NCBI RefSeq assembly: GCF_003610255.1
Contig: NZ_RAPS01000001.1
Coordinates: 682,001-746,000, forward strand
Direction of reading: 5' to 3'
DNA: 64,000 nt
Source of the DNA: Streptomyces sp. TLI_171
Lineage (GTDB): Bacteria; Actinomycetota; Actinomycetes; Streptomycetales; Streptomycetaceae
Position numbers and translations under genes: made by a program
Part shown: positions 41,105-50,976 of the stretch, in pieces
Position numbering within the stretch: position 1 is the first letter of the stretch
Layout: the number at the start of each line of letters is the position of its first letter
The notes under the pieces: generated by a model
Database searches by the model: none
Told to the model about the DNA's origin: nothing
Seen by the model: only the letters and a program-made list of their open reading frames with translations

Positions 41105-44100
41105 GTGACCGCTGTCCCCGTTCCGCGCCGACTGCGTTCGGCCGCCCTCGCCGCACTGACCTCCGCCGCGCTGCTGCTGGGCGCGCTCACCGCGCAGCCC
41201 GCCGCCGCGGCCGCCGCCGGGCCGGTCCCCGCGCCGGGCGACCCGTGCCTGGGCCAGTGCCAGGACATCCTGACGGCCGGTGAGAACGGCCACGCCACGC
41301 TGGCCGGGATCCTGCTGCACCAGAGCGTCGGCACCCGCCCCGCGCACTCGGCCGACCAGGTCGACGCGTACGACGCGCTGCTGCACGACTACAGCGGCCT
41401 GACACCCGATCAGCTGTCCGCCTACTTCAACGACGCCTCCTTCGGCGTGCCCGCCGGGCAGGTGGAGAGCACCGCCACCCCGCGCAGCGGGGTGACCATC
41501 ACCCGGGACAAGGCCACCGGCACCCCGCACATCAAGGGCGTCACCCGCTCCGACACCGAGTTCGGGGCGGGGTACGCCGCCGGGCAGGACCGGCTCTGGC
41601 TGATCGACCTGCTGCGGCACGTCGGCCGCGGGCAGCTGTCCTCCTTCGCGGGCGGCGCGCCGGGCAACCGGGCGCTGGAGCAAAGCCTGTGGGCGGTCGC
41701 CCCGTACACCGAGGCGGACCTGCAGCAGCAGATCGACCGGGTGAGGGCGTCCGGGCCGCGCGGGGCGCAGGCCTGGCAGGACGTGCAGGACTACGTGGCG
41801 GGCCTGAACGCCTTCGCTGCGGCCGACGTCGCGGCGAACAACTACCCGGGCGAGTACGTGCTGACCGGGCACGGCTCGACCATCGAGCCGTTCACGGTCA
41901 CCGACGTGGTGGCGATCTCCTCGGTGATCGGGGCGATCTTCGGCGGCGGCGGGGGCGGCGAGGTCGGCAACGCGCTGGCCCGGCTGTCCTTCCGCCAGCA
42001 GCTGGGCGCCGAGGCGGGCGACCGGGCGTACGCGGCCTGGCGCGCCGGGGACGACCCGGAGGCGACGGCGACGGTGCACGACGGCACGGCCTTCCCGTAC
42101 GCGGCCTCCCCCGCCGCGCCGGTGGGCGCCGCGCTGCCCGACCCCGGGTCGGTCACGGAGCTGTCGCACACCGCCAACGGCACCGGCACGGGCGCCACCG
42201 CCGCCTCGGTAGCCGCCTCCGCCTCCGCCGAGGGCGTGCTGCCCGCGGACCTGATCACCGCTCACAAGGGCATGTCCAACGCCCTGCTGGTCTCCGGCGC
42301 GCACACCGCCTCCGGGCACCCGGTCGCCGTGTTCGGCCCGCAGACCGGCTACTACGCGCCGCAGATCCTGATGGTCCAGGAGCTCGACGGGCCGGGCCTG
42401 CGCAGCCGCGGCGCCTCCTTCCCCGGCCTGAGCTTCTACGTCGAGCTCGGCCGCGGCCTGGACTACTCCTGGAGCGCCACCTCCGCCAACCAGGACATCA
42501 CCGACACCTTCGCCGTCGACCTGTGCGAGCCCGCCGGCGGCACGCCGAGCACCGCCTCCCGCGGCTACCTGCTGGACGGGGCCTGCACTCCGTTCGAGCA
42601 GCTGACGAAGCACAACGCCTGGCAGCCGACCACCGCGGACTCCACCGCGGCGGGCGCCTACGACCTGGTGACGCTCCGTTCGGCGTACGGGCTGGTCACC
42701 CACACCGGGACGGTCGGCGGGCGGCCGGTGGCGTACACCGCGCTGCGCGCCACCTACCGGCACGAGGTGGACTCGGTGATCGGCTTCCAGCAGTTCAACG
42801 ACCCGTCGGCGATCACCTCGGCGGCGGCCTTCCAGCGCGCCGCGCAGGACGTCGGCTACACCTTCAACTGGTTCTACGCGGACGCCGACCACACCGCGTA
42901 CTACAACTCCGGCACCGAGCCGCTGCGCGCCGCGGGCACCGACCCCGACCTGCCGATCCTGGCCCGCCCCGGCTACACCTGGCAGGGCTGGGACCGGGCC
43001 GCGAACACCTCCGCCGTCGAACCCGCCGCCCGGCACGCGCAGTCCACCGACCAGGACTACTACGTCAGTTGGAACAACAAGCAGGCGCCGGGCTTCACCT
43101 CGGCGTGGGGCAACGGCGCGGTGCACCGGGCCGACCTGCTCGACTCCCGGGTGAAGGCGCTGGTGCAGCGCGGCCGGGTCACCCGCACCGACCTCGTGCA
43201 GGCGATGGAGGACGCCGCCACCGTGGACCTGCGCGCCGAACGGGTGCTGCCCGAGCTGCTCGCGGTGCTGGACTCCGCCCCGGTCACCGACCCGGCCGCG
43301 TCCGCCGCGATCGCGAAACTGCGCGCGTGGGCGGCGAGCGGCTCGCACCGCCGGGAGGCCGCCAAGGGCGCGGGCGCGTACACCGACGCGGACGCGATCC
43401 GGGTGCTGGACGCCTGGTGGCCGCTGCTGGTCGAGGGCGAGTTCCGGCCGGGGCTGGGCGACGGGACGTGGCGGGCGCTGACGGCCGTCGCCCCGATCAA
43501 CGAGACCCCGTCGGGCGGCCAGCTGGGCGCGACCTCCGGCGGCAGCGACATCGCGGCCGGCGAGGCGCACAAGGGCTCGGCGTTCCAGCACGGCTGGTGG
43601 TCGTACGTGGACAAGGACCTGCGCACGGTGCTGGGCCGTCAGGTCTCCGGCCAGCTGGACCGGGCGTACTGCGGCGGCGGCGCGCCGACGGCCTGCCGAC
43701 AGGTCCTGCTGGACACCCTGACCGCGGCGGCGGCCACCCCGGCGACCGCCGTCTACCCCGCCGACACGTACTGCGCCGCGGGCGACCAGCTGTGCGCCGA
43801 CTCGATCGTGCACCGGGCCATGGGCGGCATCACGGTGCCGCGGATCGCCTGGCAGAACCGGCCCACCTACCAGCAGGTGGTGGAGTTCCCGGCCCGCCGG
43901 ACCGACGACCTGACCGACCTGGCGCGCGGCGCCACCGCCACCGCCTCCGACTACCAGGACGCGGTCGTGGTCGCCTACCCGCCCAAGCAGGCGGTCGACG
44001 GCAACCCCGGCACCCGCTGGGCGTCGAAGACCGTGGCCACCGCCTGGCTGGACGTCGACCTGGGGTCGGTCCGCAAGGTCGGCCGGGTGGTCCTCAACTG

Positions 44101-44308
44101 GTCCGACCAGTACGCCACCGCGTACCGGATCGACGTCTCCGCCGACGGCGCCGCCTGGCGCACCGTCTGGTCCACCACCAGCGACCGGGGCGGCCTGGAG
44201 AACCGGGCCTTCCCGCCGGTGGACGCCCGGCACGTGCGGGTGGTGATGCTGGCGCGCGGCACCGACAACCGGTACTCGCTCAACGAGGTCTCGGTGTACG
44301 CGAAGTGA
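41105..44308 (+). CDS. Secreted penicillin-acylase-family Ntn hydrolase with C-terminal F5/8-type domain
   Basis: The protein of 1067 residues has a Sec signal ending AQPAAAA. The penicillin-amidase family shape is visible: an alpha-chain part with VTITRDKATGTPHIKGV, a spacer and the beta-chain start at S391 (KGMSNALLVSG). S391 should become the N-terminal nucleophile after autocleavage. A discoidin/F5-8C-like domain follows (about 937-1067; TASDYQDAV, DGNPGTRWAS). Family members cleave acyl amides such as aculeacin, penicillin or acyl-homoserine lactones. The substrate here is unknown. The extra domain may bind a glycan surface. Confidence 0.85.
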   Translation: MTAVPVPRRLRSAALAALTSAALLLGALTAQPAAAAAAGPVPAPGDPCLGQCQDILTAGENGHATLAGILLHQSVGTRPAHSADQVDAYDALLHDYSGLTPDQLSAYFNDASFGVPAGQVESTATPRSGVTITRDKATGTPHIKGVTRSDTEFGAGYAAGQDRLWLIDLLRHVGRGQLSSFAGGAPGNRALEQSLWAVAPYTEADLQQQIDRVRASGPRGAQAWQDVQDYVAGLNAFAAADVAANNYPGEYVLTGHGSTIEPFTVTDVVAISSVIGAIFGGGGGGEVGNALARLSFRQQLGAEAGDRAYAAWRAGDDPEATATVHDGTAFPYAASPAAPVGAALPDPGSVTELSHTANGTGTGATAASVAASASAEGVLPADLITAHKGMSNALLVSGAHTASGHPVAVFGPQTGYYAPQILMVQELDGPGLRSRGASFPGLSFYVELGRGLDYSWSATSANQDITDTFAVDLCEPAGGTPSTASRGYLLDGACTPFEQLTKHNAWQPTTADSTAAGAYDLVTLRSAYGLVTHTGTVGGRPVAYTALRATYRHEVDSVIGFQQFNDPSAITSAAAFQRAAQDVGYTFNWFYADADHTAYYNSGTEPLRAAGTDPDLPILARPGYTWQGWDRAANTSAVEPAARHAQSTDQDYYVSWNNKQAPGFTSAWGNGAVHRADLLDSRVKALVQRGRVTRTDLVQAMEDAATVDLRAERVLPELLAVLDSAPVTDPAASAAIAKLRAWAASGSHRREAAKGAGAYTDADAIRVLDAWWPLLVEGEFRPGLGDGTWRALTAVAPINETPSGGQLGATSGGSDIAAGEAHKGSAFQHGWWSYVDKDLRTVLGRQVSGQLDRAYCGGGAPTACRQVLLDTLTAAAATPATAVYPADTYCAAGDQLCADSIVHRAMGGITVPRIAWQNRPTYQQVVEFPARRTDDLTDLARGATATASDYQDAVVVAYPPKQAVDGNPGTRWASKTVATAWLDVDLGSVRKVGRVVLNWSDQYATAYRIDVSADGAAWRTVWSTTSDRGGLENRAFPPVDARHVRVVMLARGTDNRYSLNEVSVYAK

Positions 44309-44436
44309 CCTGACGACAGCGGGGTCCCGCCGGCCGGGTGAGCGCGAACAGCCCTGCTCCCCGTGCGGCGGGGCCGCGCAGCGCCGACGGTGGAGGCGAC
44401 GGCCCGTTCCGGGACCCCGAGCCGAAGGACCTGATC

Positions 44437-44997
44437 ATGCGCCGCGTCGCGACCTTCCTCGCCTCCTCCCTCATGGCGGCGGCCTGCACCAGCACCGCGC
44501 AGGTCGCCACCGCCCCGGAGGGCTCCGCCTCGGGCCCGGCCGCGCCGTCCACCGCCCCCGGTTCCCCGGCCGCCGCCGACGGCACCCCGGTGGGCGGCAC
44601 CGTCGTCCTCCGGGGCAGCGACGGAAGCGACACCGCCGACGTCACGGCCGTCCGGATCGTCGACCCGGCCTGGCCCAAGGACCAGTTCGTCAGCCCCGCG
44701 CCGGGCATGCGCTACGTCGCGGTCCAGTTCCGCCTCCGCAACACCGGAACCGAGCCCTTCAACGACACCCCCGGCAGCGGCGCCCAGCTGATCGACACCA
44801 CCGGCCAGCGCTTCTCCTCCACCTACGCCGACACCGCCGCCGGCCCCTCCTTCACCGGCTCGGTCGCGATCGCCCCCGGCGACACCGCCCTCGGCTACGT
44901 CGCCTTCGAGATCCCGCTCACCTCCAAGGTGGCCAAGGTCCAGTTCGCCCTCGACAACGGCTTCTCCGACGACCTCGGCCAGTGGACCCCGGCGTAG
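44437..44997 (+). CDS. DUF4352-like secreted lipoprotein
   Basis: The 186-residue lipoprotein has a signal ending MAAAC (Cys17), an Ala/Ser/Pro-rich linker and a beta-sandwich domain with MRYVAVQFRLRNTGTEPFNDTP, the DUF4352/telomeric-repeat-like fold found in many secreted proteins. No operon partner is seen. Its stop lies inside a hairpin that can act as a terminator. Function unknown. Confidence 0.75.
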   Translation: MRRVATFLASSLMAAACTSTAQVATAPEGSASGPAAPSTAPGSPAAADGTPVGGTVVLRGSDGSDTADVTAVRIVDPAWPKDQFVSPAPGMRYVAVQFRLRNTGTEPFNDTPGSGAQLIDTTGQRFSSTYADTAAGPSFTGSVAIAPGDTALGYVAFEIPLTSKVAKVQFALDNGFSDDLGQWTPA

Positions 44998-45005
44998 CGC
45001 CGGGG
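44987..45005. terminator. Short hairpin over the lipoprotein stop codon
   Basis: CCCCGGCG at 44987-44994 pairs with CGCCGGGG at 44998-45005, with the TAG stop as the loop. It can end the lipoprotein transcript, but only eight base pairs support it. Confidence 0.45.
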
Positions 45006-45150
45006 ACGTTCGCGCAGCAGCGCGGTGGCCCTCCGCGAGGCCGTTCGGGGCCGGAGAAAATTACGTCCCGTCCAATCGATCGCATGCGGTAGCCTTCCGG
45101 CGCTCGCGGCCGCCAGGACGGCGTCCGCGGTGCCATCTGGAGGGGAATCC

Positions 45151-46542
45151 TTGACGCACACTTCGCGCCGCATCCGAGCCGCCCTGGCGGCCGCAGCGGC
45201 CGTCTCGCTGGCACTGCTCGCGCCCGGCACCGCCGGTGCCGCCGGTGCCGGGACCGGTACGCCGACCGTGCCGACCGACCTGTACAACAGCCTGCGGCCG
45301 TGCGCCGCCGACCCGGCCGCGCCGCTCGTCGTGGGCAGCCGCAGCGGCATCACGGTCGAGGGCATCGCGCACCACAGCGACCCGTCGGTCACCCGCGTGA
45401 CCGAGCAGTTCCGCTACTGGCCGGTCTCCGACCCCGCGCAGGTCAGCACCGTCGACCACGCGTACGCCATCCCGGGCGAGGAGGCGACCGCCGTCCTGAA
45501 CCCGCTCGCGGACGGCCTCACCTACGCCTGGCAGGCCCGCACGGTCGACACCGGCAGCGGTGCCGCCTCCGACTGGTCGGCGTCCTGCTACGTCACCGCC
45601 GACGGCGCCGCCCCGGCTGCCGCGCCGGGCGTCAGCTCGCCCAACTACCCTGCGGAGCAGTGGAGTCCGGGTGGCGCCCCGGTGCAGTTCCACCTCACCC
45701 CGAACGGCGCCGAGGGCGTCACGGGCTACCTGGTCACCTGGCAGTCCGGCTTCCCGGCGGCGACTGCCGACACCGGCCCGCACGGCATCCCGACGAACTA
45801 CTACAGCCCGACCGACGACCCCCGGTACGCCGTCCGGGCCGACGCCGACGGCTCCGCCACCGTGAACCTGATCCCGCCGCCCGGGGCGATGCCCGAGCTG
45901 GCGGTGGTGGCCGTGGACCGCGCGGGCAACAGGTCGCCGATCACCAGGTACACGGTCCGCATCCTGTCCACCTCGCCCACCGTCACCCAGCTGACCGACC
46001 CGCCGCTGTTCGGCAAGCCGACCGACTTCCGGCTCACCCCGAACCCGGACCTGCAGGCCGTCAGCCCGGTGGTCGGCTACACGGTGCGCAACACCACGAG
46101 GAACACCACCACCGTGGTTCCGGCCGGGCCCGACGGCTCCGCCGAGACCACGCTGGTCCTGAACTCCCCCGAAGGCGACCGGCTGGAGGTCTCCTCCACC
46201 AGCGCCAACGGCTGGATCAGCACCAGCGCCTCCTGGGGCGGCTACGTCGACACCACTCCGACGATCACCTCCACCGACTTCCCCGAGTTCGACCTCGGCG
46301 GCGCGGTCGGCGCCCCGGGCGTCTTCCACCTCGCCCCGAAGGTCAAGGGCGCCCAGATCGCGAGCTACACCTACTCCTTCGGCTGGGGCACCGAGGCCGT
46401 CACCGTCCCGGCCGGCCCGCACGGCGAGGCCGACTTCACCTTCACCCCGACCGCGAGCGGCTGGTACGACCTCCAGGTCAATGCGACCACCAAGGACGGC
46501 ATCCGGCTGAGCACCGGGGTCTACACCTTCATCGTCAACTGA
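45151..46542 (+). CDS. Secreted Ig-like/FN3-type protein of unknown function
   Basis: The 463-residue product has a Sec signal (RIRAALAAAAAVSLALLAPGTAGAAGAG). Repeated beta-sandwich segments follow (AWQARTVDTGSGAASDW, YTVRNTTRNTTTVVPAGPDG, YTYSFGWGTEAVTVPAGPHG). No catalytic motif is seen. GGAGGGG six bases upstream fixes a rare TTG start at 45151; an in-frame ATG would be far upstream and lacks a signal. The protein may bind a ligand or the cell surface. Family not recognised. Confidence 0.7.
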   Translation: MTHTSRRIRAALAAAAAVSLALLAPGTAGAAGAGTGTPTVPTDLYNSLRPCAADPAAPLVVGSRSGITVEGIAHHSDPSVTRVTEQFRYWPVSDPAQVSTVDHAYAIPGEEATAVLNPLADGLTYAWQARTVDTGSGAASDWSASCYVTADGAAPAAAPGVSSPNYPAEQWSPGGAPVQFHLTPNGAEGVTGYLVTWQSGFPAATADTGPHGIPTNYYSPTDDPRYAVRADADGSATVNLIPPPGAMPELAVVAVDRAGNRSPITRYTVRILSTSPTVTQLTDPPLFGKPTDFRLTPNPDLQAVSPVVGYTVRNTTRNTTTVVPAGPDGSAETTLVLNSPEGDRLEVSSTSANGWISTSASWGGYVDTTPTITSTDFPEFDLGGAVGAPGVFHLAPKVKGAQIASYTYSFGWGTEAVTVPAGPHGEADFTFTPTASGWYDLQVNATTKDGIRLSTGVYTFIVN

Positions 46543-46573
46543 CCTGAGCCGGGCGGACATGGGGGTCGACACT

Positions 46574-46603
46574 GCGTCCCGTCACCGTCGGGTGGCGGGA
46601 CGC
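46574..46603. terminator. 13-bp hairpin between convergent genes
   Basis: GCGTCCCGTCACC at 46574-46586 pairs with GGTGGCGGGACGC at 46591-46603 with one G-T wobble around a four-base loop. It lies between convergent stops, 31 bp after one and 16 bp before the other. Confidence 0.72.
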
Positions 46604-46619
46604 GGCCCGTGACGGCCGG

Positions 46620-48656
46620 TCAGGCGCCGTCGGGGTAGTGGCAGGCGGCGGTGTGGTCGACGTCGGGTGCGGCGGGGAGGGGGGCGGGGGCCTCGGTGGC
46701 GCAGCGGGTGCGGCGGCCGGGGTCGAGGGCGGCGTGGACGGGGCAGCGGGTGCGGAAGGGGCAGCCGAGGTGCCGGTCGGCCGGGGAGGGCGGGTCGCCG
46801 GCCAGCAGCAGGCGGGGGCGGCTGCGTTCGGCGACCGGGTCGGGGAGCGGGACGGCGGCGAGCAGGGCGCGGGTGTAGGGGTGGCGGGGATGGCGGAAGA
46901 CCCGTTCGGCGGTGCCGGTCTCGACGGTCCGGCCGAGGTACATGACGCTGACCCGGTCGGCGAGGTGCCGCACCACGGACAGGTCGTGGGAGACGAACAG
47001 GTAGGCCAGGCCGAGTTCGGCCTTGAGCTGCTGGAGCAGGTTGAGCACGCCGGCCTGGACGGAGACGTCGAGCGCGGAGACGGGTTCGTCGAGCACCAGC
47101 AGGTCGGGGCGGACGGCGAGGGCCCGGGCGATGGAGATCCGCTGGCGCTGGCCGCCGGAGAACTCGTGCGGGTAGCGGTCGGCGTGGGCGGGGTCGAGGC
47201 CGACCTGGCGCAGCAGGTCGGGGATCCGGCGGCGGGCTTCGGCCTTGGGGGTGTGTTGGGCGAGCAGCGGTTCGGCGATCACGTCGCCGACCGGCATCCG
47301 CGGGTCGAGGGAGGCCGCCGGGTCCTGGAAGACGATCTGGACGCGGGCCCGCAGGCGGTGGGCGGCGGCCCGGTCGAGCGCGGCGGTGTCCTGGCCGAGG
47401 AGTTCGATCCGGCCGCCCTGGGGGGCGGAGAGTTTGAGGATCTCGTACAGGGTGGTGGATTTGCCGGAGCCGGACTCGCCGACCAGGCCGAGGGTCTCGC
47501 TGCGCCGGATGTCCAGGTCGACGCCGTCGACCGCGTGCGTGTCGCCGATCCGGCGGCGCAGCAGGCCGCCGCGGTGGCGGGGGAAGCTGCGGGTGAGGCC
47601 GGTCACGGTGAGGACGGGGTCCCGTTCGCTGCGCGGGGGCCGGTCGGGGACCGGCAGGGCGGGGACGGGGTAGACCTCGGCGGGAGCGGGCCGGGTGACG
47701 GCGAGGTGCTCGGCCCGGACGCAGGCGGCGAGGTGTCCGTCGGGGCCGGTCAGCGGCGGTTCGGCGGTGCGGCAGCGGTCCTCGACCAGCGGGCAGCGGT
47801 CGGCGAACGCGCAGCCGGGGCCGGCGGGTTCGCCGGCGGCGGGCGGGCGGCCGGGGATCGGGACGAGCGGTCCGCCGCGGCCGTCGAGGCGGGGGACGGC
47901 GCCGATCAGGCCGAGCGTGTAGGGGTGCCGGGGGGCGGCGAACAGCTCGTCCACGGGGGCGGTTTCGACGATCCGCCCGGCGTACATGACGGCGACCCGG
48001 TCGGCGCTGCCGGCGATCACCCCGAGGTCGTGGCTGACCAGGACCAGCGCGGCGCCGGTCTCCCGCTGGGCGGTGCGCAGCACGTCGAGGACCTGGGCCT
48101 GGATGGTGACGTCGAGCGCGGTGGTGGGCTCGTCGGCGAGCAGGACGTCGGGGTCGTTGGCGACCGCCATGGCGATCATCGCGCGCTGCCGCATGCCGCC
48201 GGAGAACTCGTGCGGGAAGGCGTCCAGGGCGCGGACCGGGTCGGGGATGCCGACCAGGTCGAGCAGGTCGGCGGCGCGCTTGCGGGCGGCGGCCCGGCCG
48301 GTGCCCTGGTGGATCCGGACGGCTTCGGCGATCTGGTCGCCGATCCGGTACACGGGGGTGAACGCGGACAGCGGGTCCTGGAAGACCATCGCGATCCGGC
48401 GGCCGCGGATGTCGGCGAGCTGCCGGGCCGGCAGTCCGACGAGTTGGCGGCCCTCGAGTTCGACGGAGCCGCCGATCCGGGCGGCGGCGGGCAGCAGGCC
48501 GAGCACGGCGAGCGCGGTGACGGACTTGCCGGAGCCGGACTCGCCCACCAGGCCGAGGGTCTCGCCGCGGTGCAGGTCGAGGTCGACGCCGCGGACCGCC
48601 GGGTGGTCGCCGAAGTCGACGGTGAGGTTGCGGACGGCGAGCAGGGCGGGCGTCAT
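46620..48656 (-). CDS. Oligopeptide ABC importer, two fused ATPases (DppD-DppF type)
   Basis: The protein of 678 residues contains two full nucleotide-binding domains. The first (about 1-320) has GESGSGKSVTA, VFQDPLSAF, FSGGMRQRA and VLLADEPTTALD. The second (about 345-670) has GESGSGKSTT, FQDPAASLDP, FSGGQRQR and LLVLDEPVSALD. Each ends with the oligopeptide-transporter tail containing Cys residues (CAFADRCPLVEDRC, CPFRTRCPVH). These two subunits are often separate. Its ATG overlaps the stop of the DppC-like permease gene upstream. Confidence 0.9.
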   Translation of the reverse strand: MTPALLAVRNLTVDFGDHPAVRGVDLDLHRGETLGLVGESGSGKSVTALAVLGLLPAAARIGGSVELEGRQLVGLPARQLADIRGRRIAMVFQDPLSAFTPVYRIGDQIAEAVRIHQGTGRAAARKRAADLLDLVGIPDPVRALDAFPHEFSGGMRQRAMIAMAVANDPDVLLADEPTTALDVTIQAQVLDVLRTAQRETGAALVLVSHDLGVIAGSADRVAVMYAGRIVETAPVDELFAAPRHPYTLGLIGAVPRLDGRGGPLVPIPGRPPAAGEPAGPGCAFADRCPLVEDRCRTAEPPLTGPDGHLAACVRAEHLAVTRPAPAEVYPVPALPVPDRPPRSERDPVLTVTGLTRSFPRHRGGLLRRRIGDTHAVDGVDLDIRRSETLGLVGESGSGKSTTLYEILKLSAPQGGRIELLGQDTAALDRAAAHRLRARVQIVFQDPAASLDPRMPVGDVIAEPLLAQHTPKAEARRRIPDLLRQVGLDPAHADRYPHEFSGGQRQRISIARALAVRPDLLVLDEPVSALDVSVQAGVLNLLQQLKAELGLAYLFVSHDLSVVRHLADRVSVMYLGRTVETGTAERVFRHPRHPYTRALLAAVPLPDPVAERSRPRLLLAGDPPSPADRHLGCPFRTRCPVHAALDPGRRTRCATEAPAPLPAAPDVDHTAACHYPDGA

Positions 48657-49612
48657 CTGGTGCTCCGGCGCGAGGGGGTGACGGTGGATCGGCTGCGTAT
48701 CGGGCGGCGGCGGCCCGCGGCGGAGGTCGGGTCGAGGGCGTCGCGCAGGCCGTCGCCGACCAGGTTGACGGCCAGGACGAACAGCACCAGCAGTCCGGCG
48801 GCGAAGTAGAACAGCCAGGGGAAGACGGGGGCGTCGCCCGCGCCGGCCGCCAGCAGGGTGCCGAGCGAGACGTCGGGCGGGCGGACGCCGAAGCCGAAGT
48901 AGGAGAGCGCAGCCTCGCTCATCACCGCGCCGCCGACGGTGATGGTGGCGTCGATGATCAGGAACGAGGAGACGTTCGGCAGGATGTGGCGCCAGATGAT
49001 CCGCAGCGGCCGGACCCCCATGAACCGGGCGGCGACCACGAATTCGCGCGTCCGCAGCGAGCGGGTCATCGAGCGGACCACCCGGGCGGTGATCATCCAG
49101 TTGAACACGGCGAGCAGCAGGACGAACGCCAGCCAGCCGGTGCCGCGCAGCCGGGGCGAGATCACGGCGATCACCAGGAAGGCCGGGAAGATCAGCATCA
49201 GGTCGACCAGGAAGGTCAGCACCCGGTCGGTCCAGCCGCCGAAGTACCCGGCGCAGGCGCCGACCAGCGAGGCCAGGCCGGTGGAGAGCACCGCCACCAG
49301 CAGGCCGATCACCAGCGACTTCTGCAGGCCCCGGACGGTCTGCGCGAACACGTCCTGGCCGAGTCCGTTGGTCCCGAACCAGTGGGCGCCGGAGGGCGGT
49401 TGGCGCAGGCTGGTGTAGTCGGGCGCGCTGTAGTCCCACGGTGTCAGGTACGGTCCGAGGAACGCCAGCAGGAAGAGCAGTGCCAGCACGACCAGCCCGA
49501 GCAGTGCCCCGCGCGACCCGGCCAGCCGGGCGCCGGCCAGTTGCAGCCGCCCGCGCGGCGCGGGCCCGGCCGTCGTCGGCATCCCGACCGCGGAGCGGGT
49601 TTCGGTGGTCAT
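48653..49612 (-). CDS. Oligopeptide ABC permease (DppC/OppC-like)
   Basis: The 319-residue permease has about six membrane helices, an N-terminal OppC-type segment before HWFGTNGLGQDVFAQTVRG, and the EAA loop EFVVAARFMGVRPLRIIWRHILPN. It overlaps both neighbours by 4 bp (DppB-like upstream, fused ATPase downstream). The importer takes up peptides or other large solutes. Confidence 0.9.
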   Translation of the reverse strand: MTTETRSAVGMPTTAGPAPRGRLQLAGARLAGSRGALLGLVVLALLFLLAFLGPYLTPWDYSAPDYTSLRQPPSGAHWFGTNGLGQDVFAQTVRGLQKSLVIGLLVAVLSTGLASLVGACAGYFGGWTDRVLTFLVDLMLIFPAFLVIAVISPRLRGTGWLAFVLLLAVFNWMITARVVRSMTRSLRTREFVVAARFMGVRPLRIIWRHILPNVSSFLIIDATITVGGAVMSEAALSYFGFGVRPPDVSLGTLLAAGAGDAPVFPWLFYFAAGLLVLFVLAVNLVGDGLRDALDPTSAAGRRRPIRSRSTVTPSRRSTR

Positions 49613-50592
49613 GAGGTCCTCACCCGGGGGTCGAGGGCGGCGTGCAGGGCGTCGGCGAGGAAGCCGGCGGCGAGGACCAGGACGGCGGCGAACAGGTTGA
49701 CGGCGACCACGGAGTTGACGTCCTGTTCGTTGACGGCCTGGATGAACCACTCGCCCATGCCGTGCCAGCCGAAGATGGTCTCGGTGAAGGCGGCGCCGGT
49801 GAACAGGCCGAGGAAGGCGTAGGCGAACATGGTGGTCATCGGGATGATCGCGGTGCGCAGGCCGTGCTTGACCAGGGCGCGGCCGCGGGTGAGGCCCTTG
49901 GCCTCGGCGGTGCGCAGGTAGTCGGCGCCGAGCACGTCGAGCATGGTGGAGCGCTGGTAGCGGCTGTAGGTGGCCAGCCCGCCGAGGGCGAGCGACAGGG
50001 TGGGCAGCAGCAGGTGCAGGCCCCAGTCGGCGAGGTGGGCGCCGAGGCCGCCGGCCAGGTTGGGCGTCTCGTAGCCGGTGAACGGCACCACCTCGTGGCC
50101 GGCGGCGTCCTTGGCGGCGATGGCGCCGTTCTTGAGCAGCAGCGCCAGCAGGAACACCGGCGTGGAGAGCAGCACGAAGGACAGCAGGGTGAGCGCCCGG
50201 TCGGAGAACCGGTACTGGCGCACCGCGCTCCAGGCGCCGGCGGCGACGCCGAGCAGCATGCCGAGCAGGCTGCCGACCAGCAGCAGGCGCAGCGAGACCC
50301 AGATCCGGCGGCCGAACTCCTCGTTGACGGAGGTGCCGTGGATGGTGCGGCCGAGGTCGGCGTGCAGCAGTCCGTCGGCCCAGGTGCCGAAGCGTTGCAG
50401 CACGGGGGTGCGGTCGTTGAGGTTGAGCGCCGTCAACTGCCGGTCCACGGAGGCGGCGGAGGGGCGCGGCTGCTTGGCCTCGAAGTAGGCGCGGGGTCCG
50501 AGCGCGGTGCTGGTGAGCGCGTAGGACAGGAACACCGCTGCGGTCAGCAGGGCGGCGTAGTAGCCGAGCCGTTTGGTGAGGTAACCCGTCAC
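49609..50592 (-). CDS. Oligopeptide ABC permease (DppB/OppB-like)
   Basis: The 327-residue permease has the DppB layout with about six helices and the EAA loop DYLRTAEAKGLTRGRALVKHGLRTAIIP. GGAGG six bases before the GTG at 50592 supports this start. It is the first gene of the minus-strand permease and ATPase operon. The binding-protein gene is divergent at 50977. Confidence 0.9.
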   Translation of the reverse strand: MTGYLTKRLGYYAALLTAAVFLSYALTSTALGPRAYFEAKQPRPSAASVDRQLTALNLNDRTPVLQRFGTWADGLLHADLGRTIHGTSVNEEFGRRIWVSLRLLLVGSLLGMLLGVAAGAWSAVRQYRFSDRALTLLSFVLLSTPVFLLALLLKNGAIAAKDAAGHEVVPFTGYETPNLAGGLGAHLADWGLHLLLPTLSLALGGLATYSRYQRSTMLDVLGADYLRTAEAKGLTRGRALVKHGLRTAIIPMTTMFAYAFLGLFTGAAFTETIFGWHGMGEWFIQAVNEQDVNSVVAVNLFAAVLVLAAGFLADALHAALDPRVRTS

Positions 50593-50976
50593 GGCCTGCC
50601 TCCGGTGTGGGTCGCACACTGGTTCGCACACCTGGGGAACATGGTCATATGCCTTCGTTAGTACGGACTTTGACGCACTTTCGCGCAGCAGTTGTACGGC
50701 ACTCCGGGCGGTCCGTCCAGAGCCCACCGATCGAGCGGGTCCGACCGGTCCGGTGAAGCCGCTGGTCACAGCTGATCAGACGGGTGCGGACGGCGTGTTG
50801 CAGCGGTGTTGCACCGCGTTTCGTTTCGATCAGCAATGCGCACCGACCCCTGGTGGCCGGGCTGACGGACTGTTACGTTCGGCCCGCCGGCACCGACTTG
50901 GCTGCCCACGATCAAGTGTCGCCACACCTGGCGGCCGCCGACTCTTCGAGACCCGTCGAGACCCGAGGACTCCCCG
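50593..50976. promoter_or_regulatory. 384-bp divergent control region of the peptide importer
   Basis: TCGCACAC occurs twice as a direct repeat (50612-50619 and 50624-50631), 12 bp apart and 20-40 bp before the DppB-like start. GCGGTG (50803-50808) pairs with CACCGC (50812-50817) around TTG, and CTGATCAG (50772-50779) is a palindrome. These may be operators for an unknown regulator; no gene is seen here. Confidence 0.4.
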
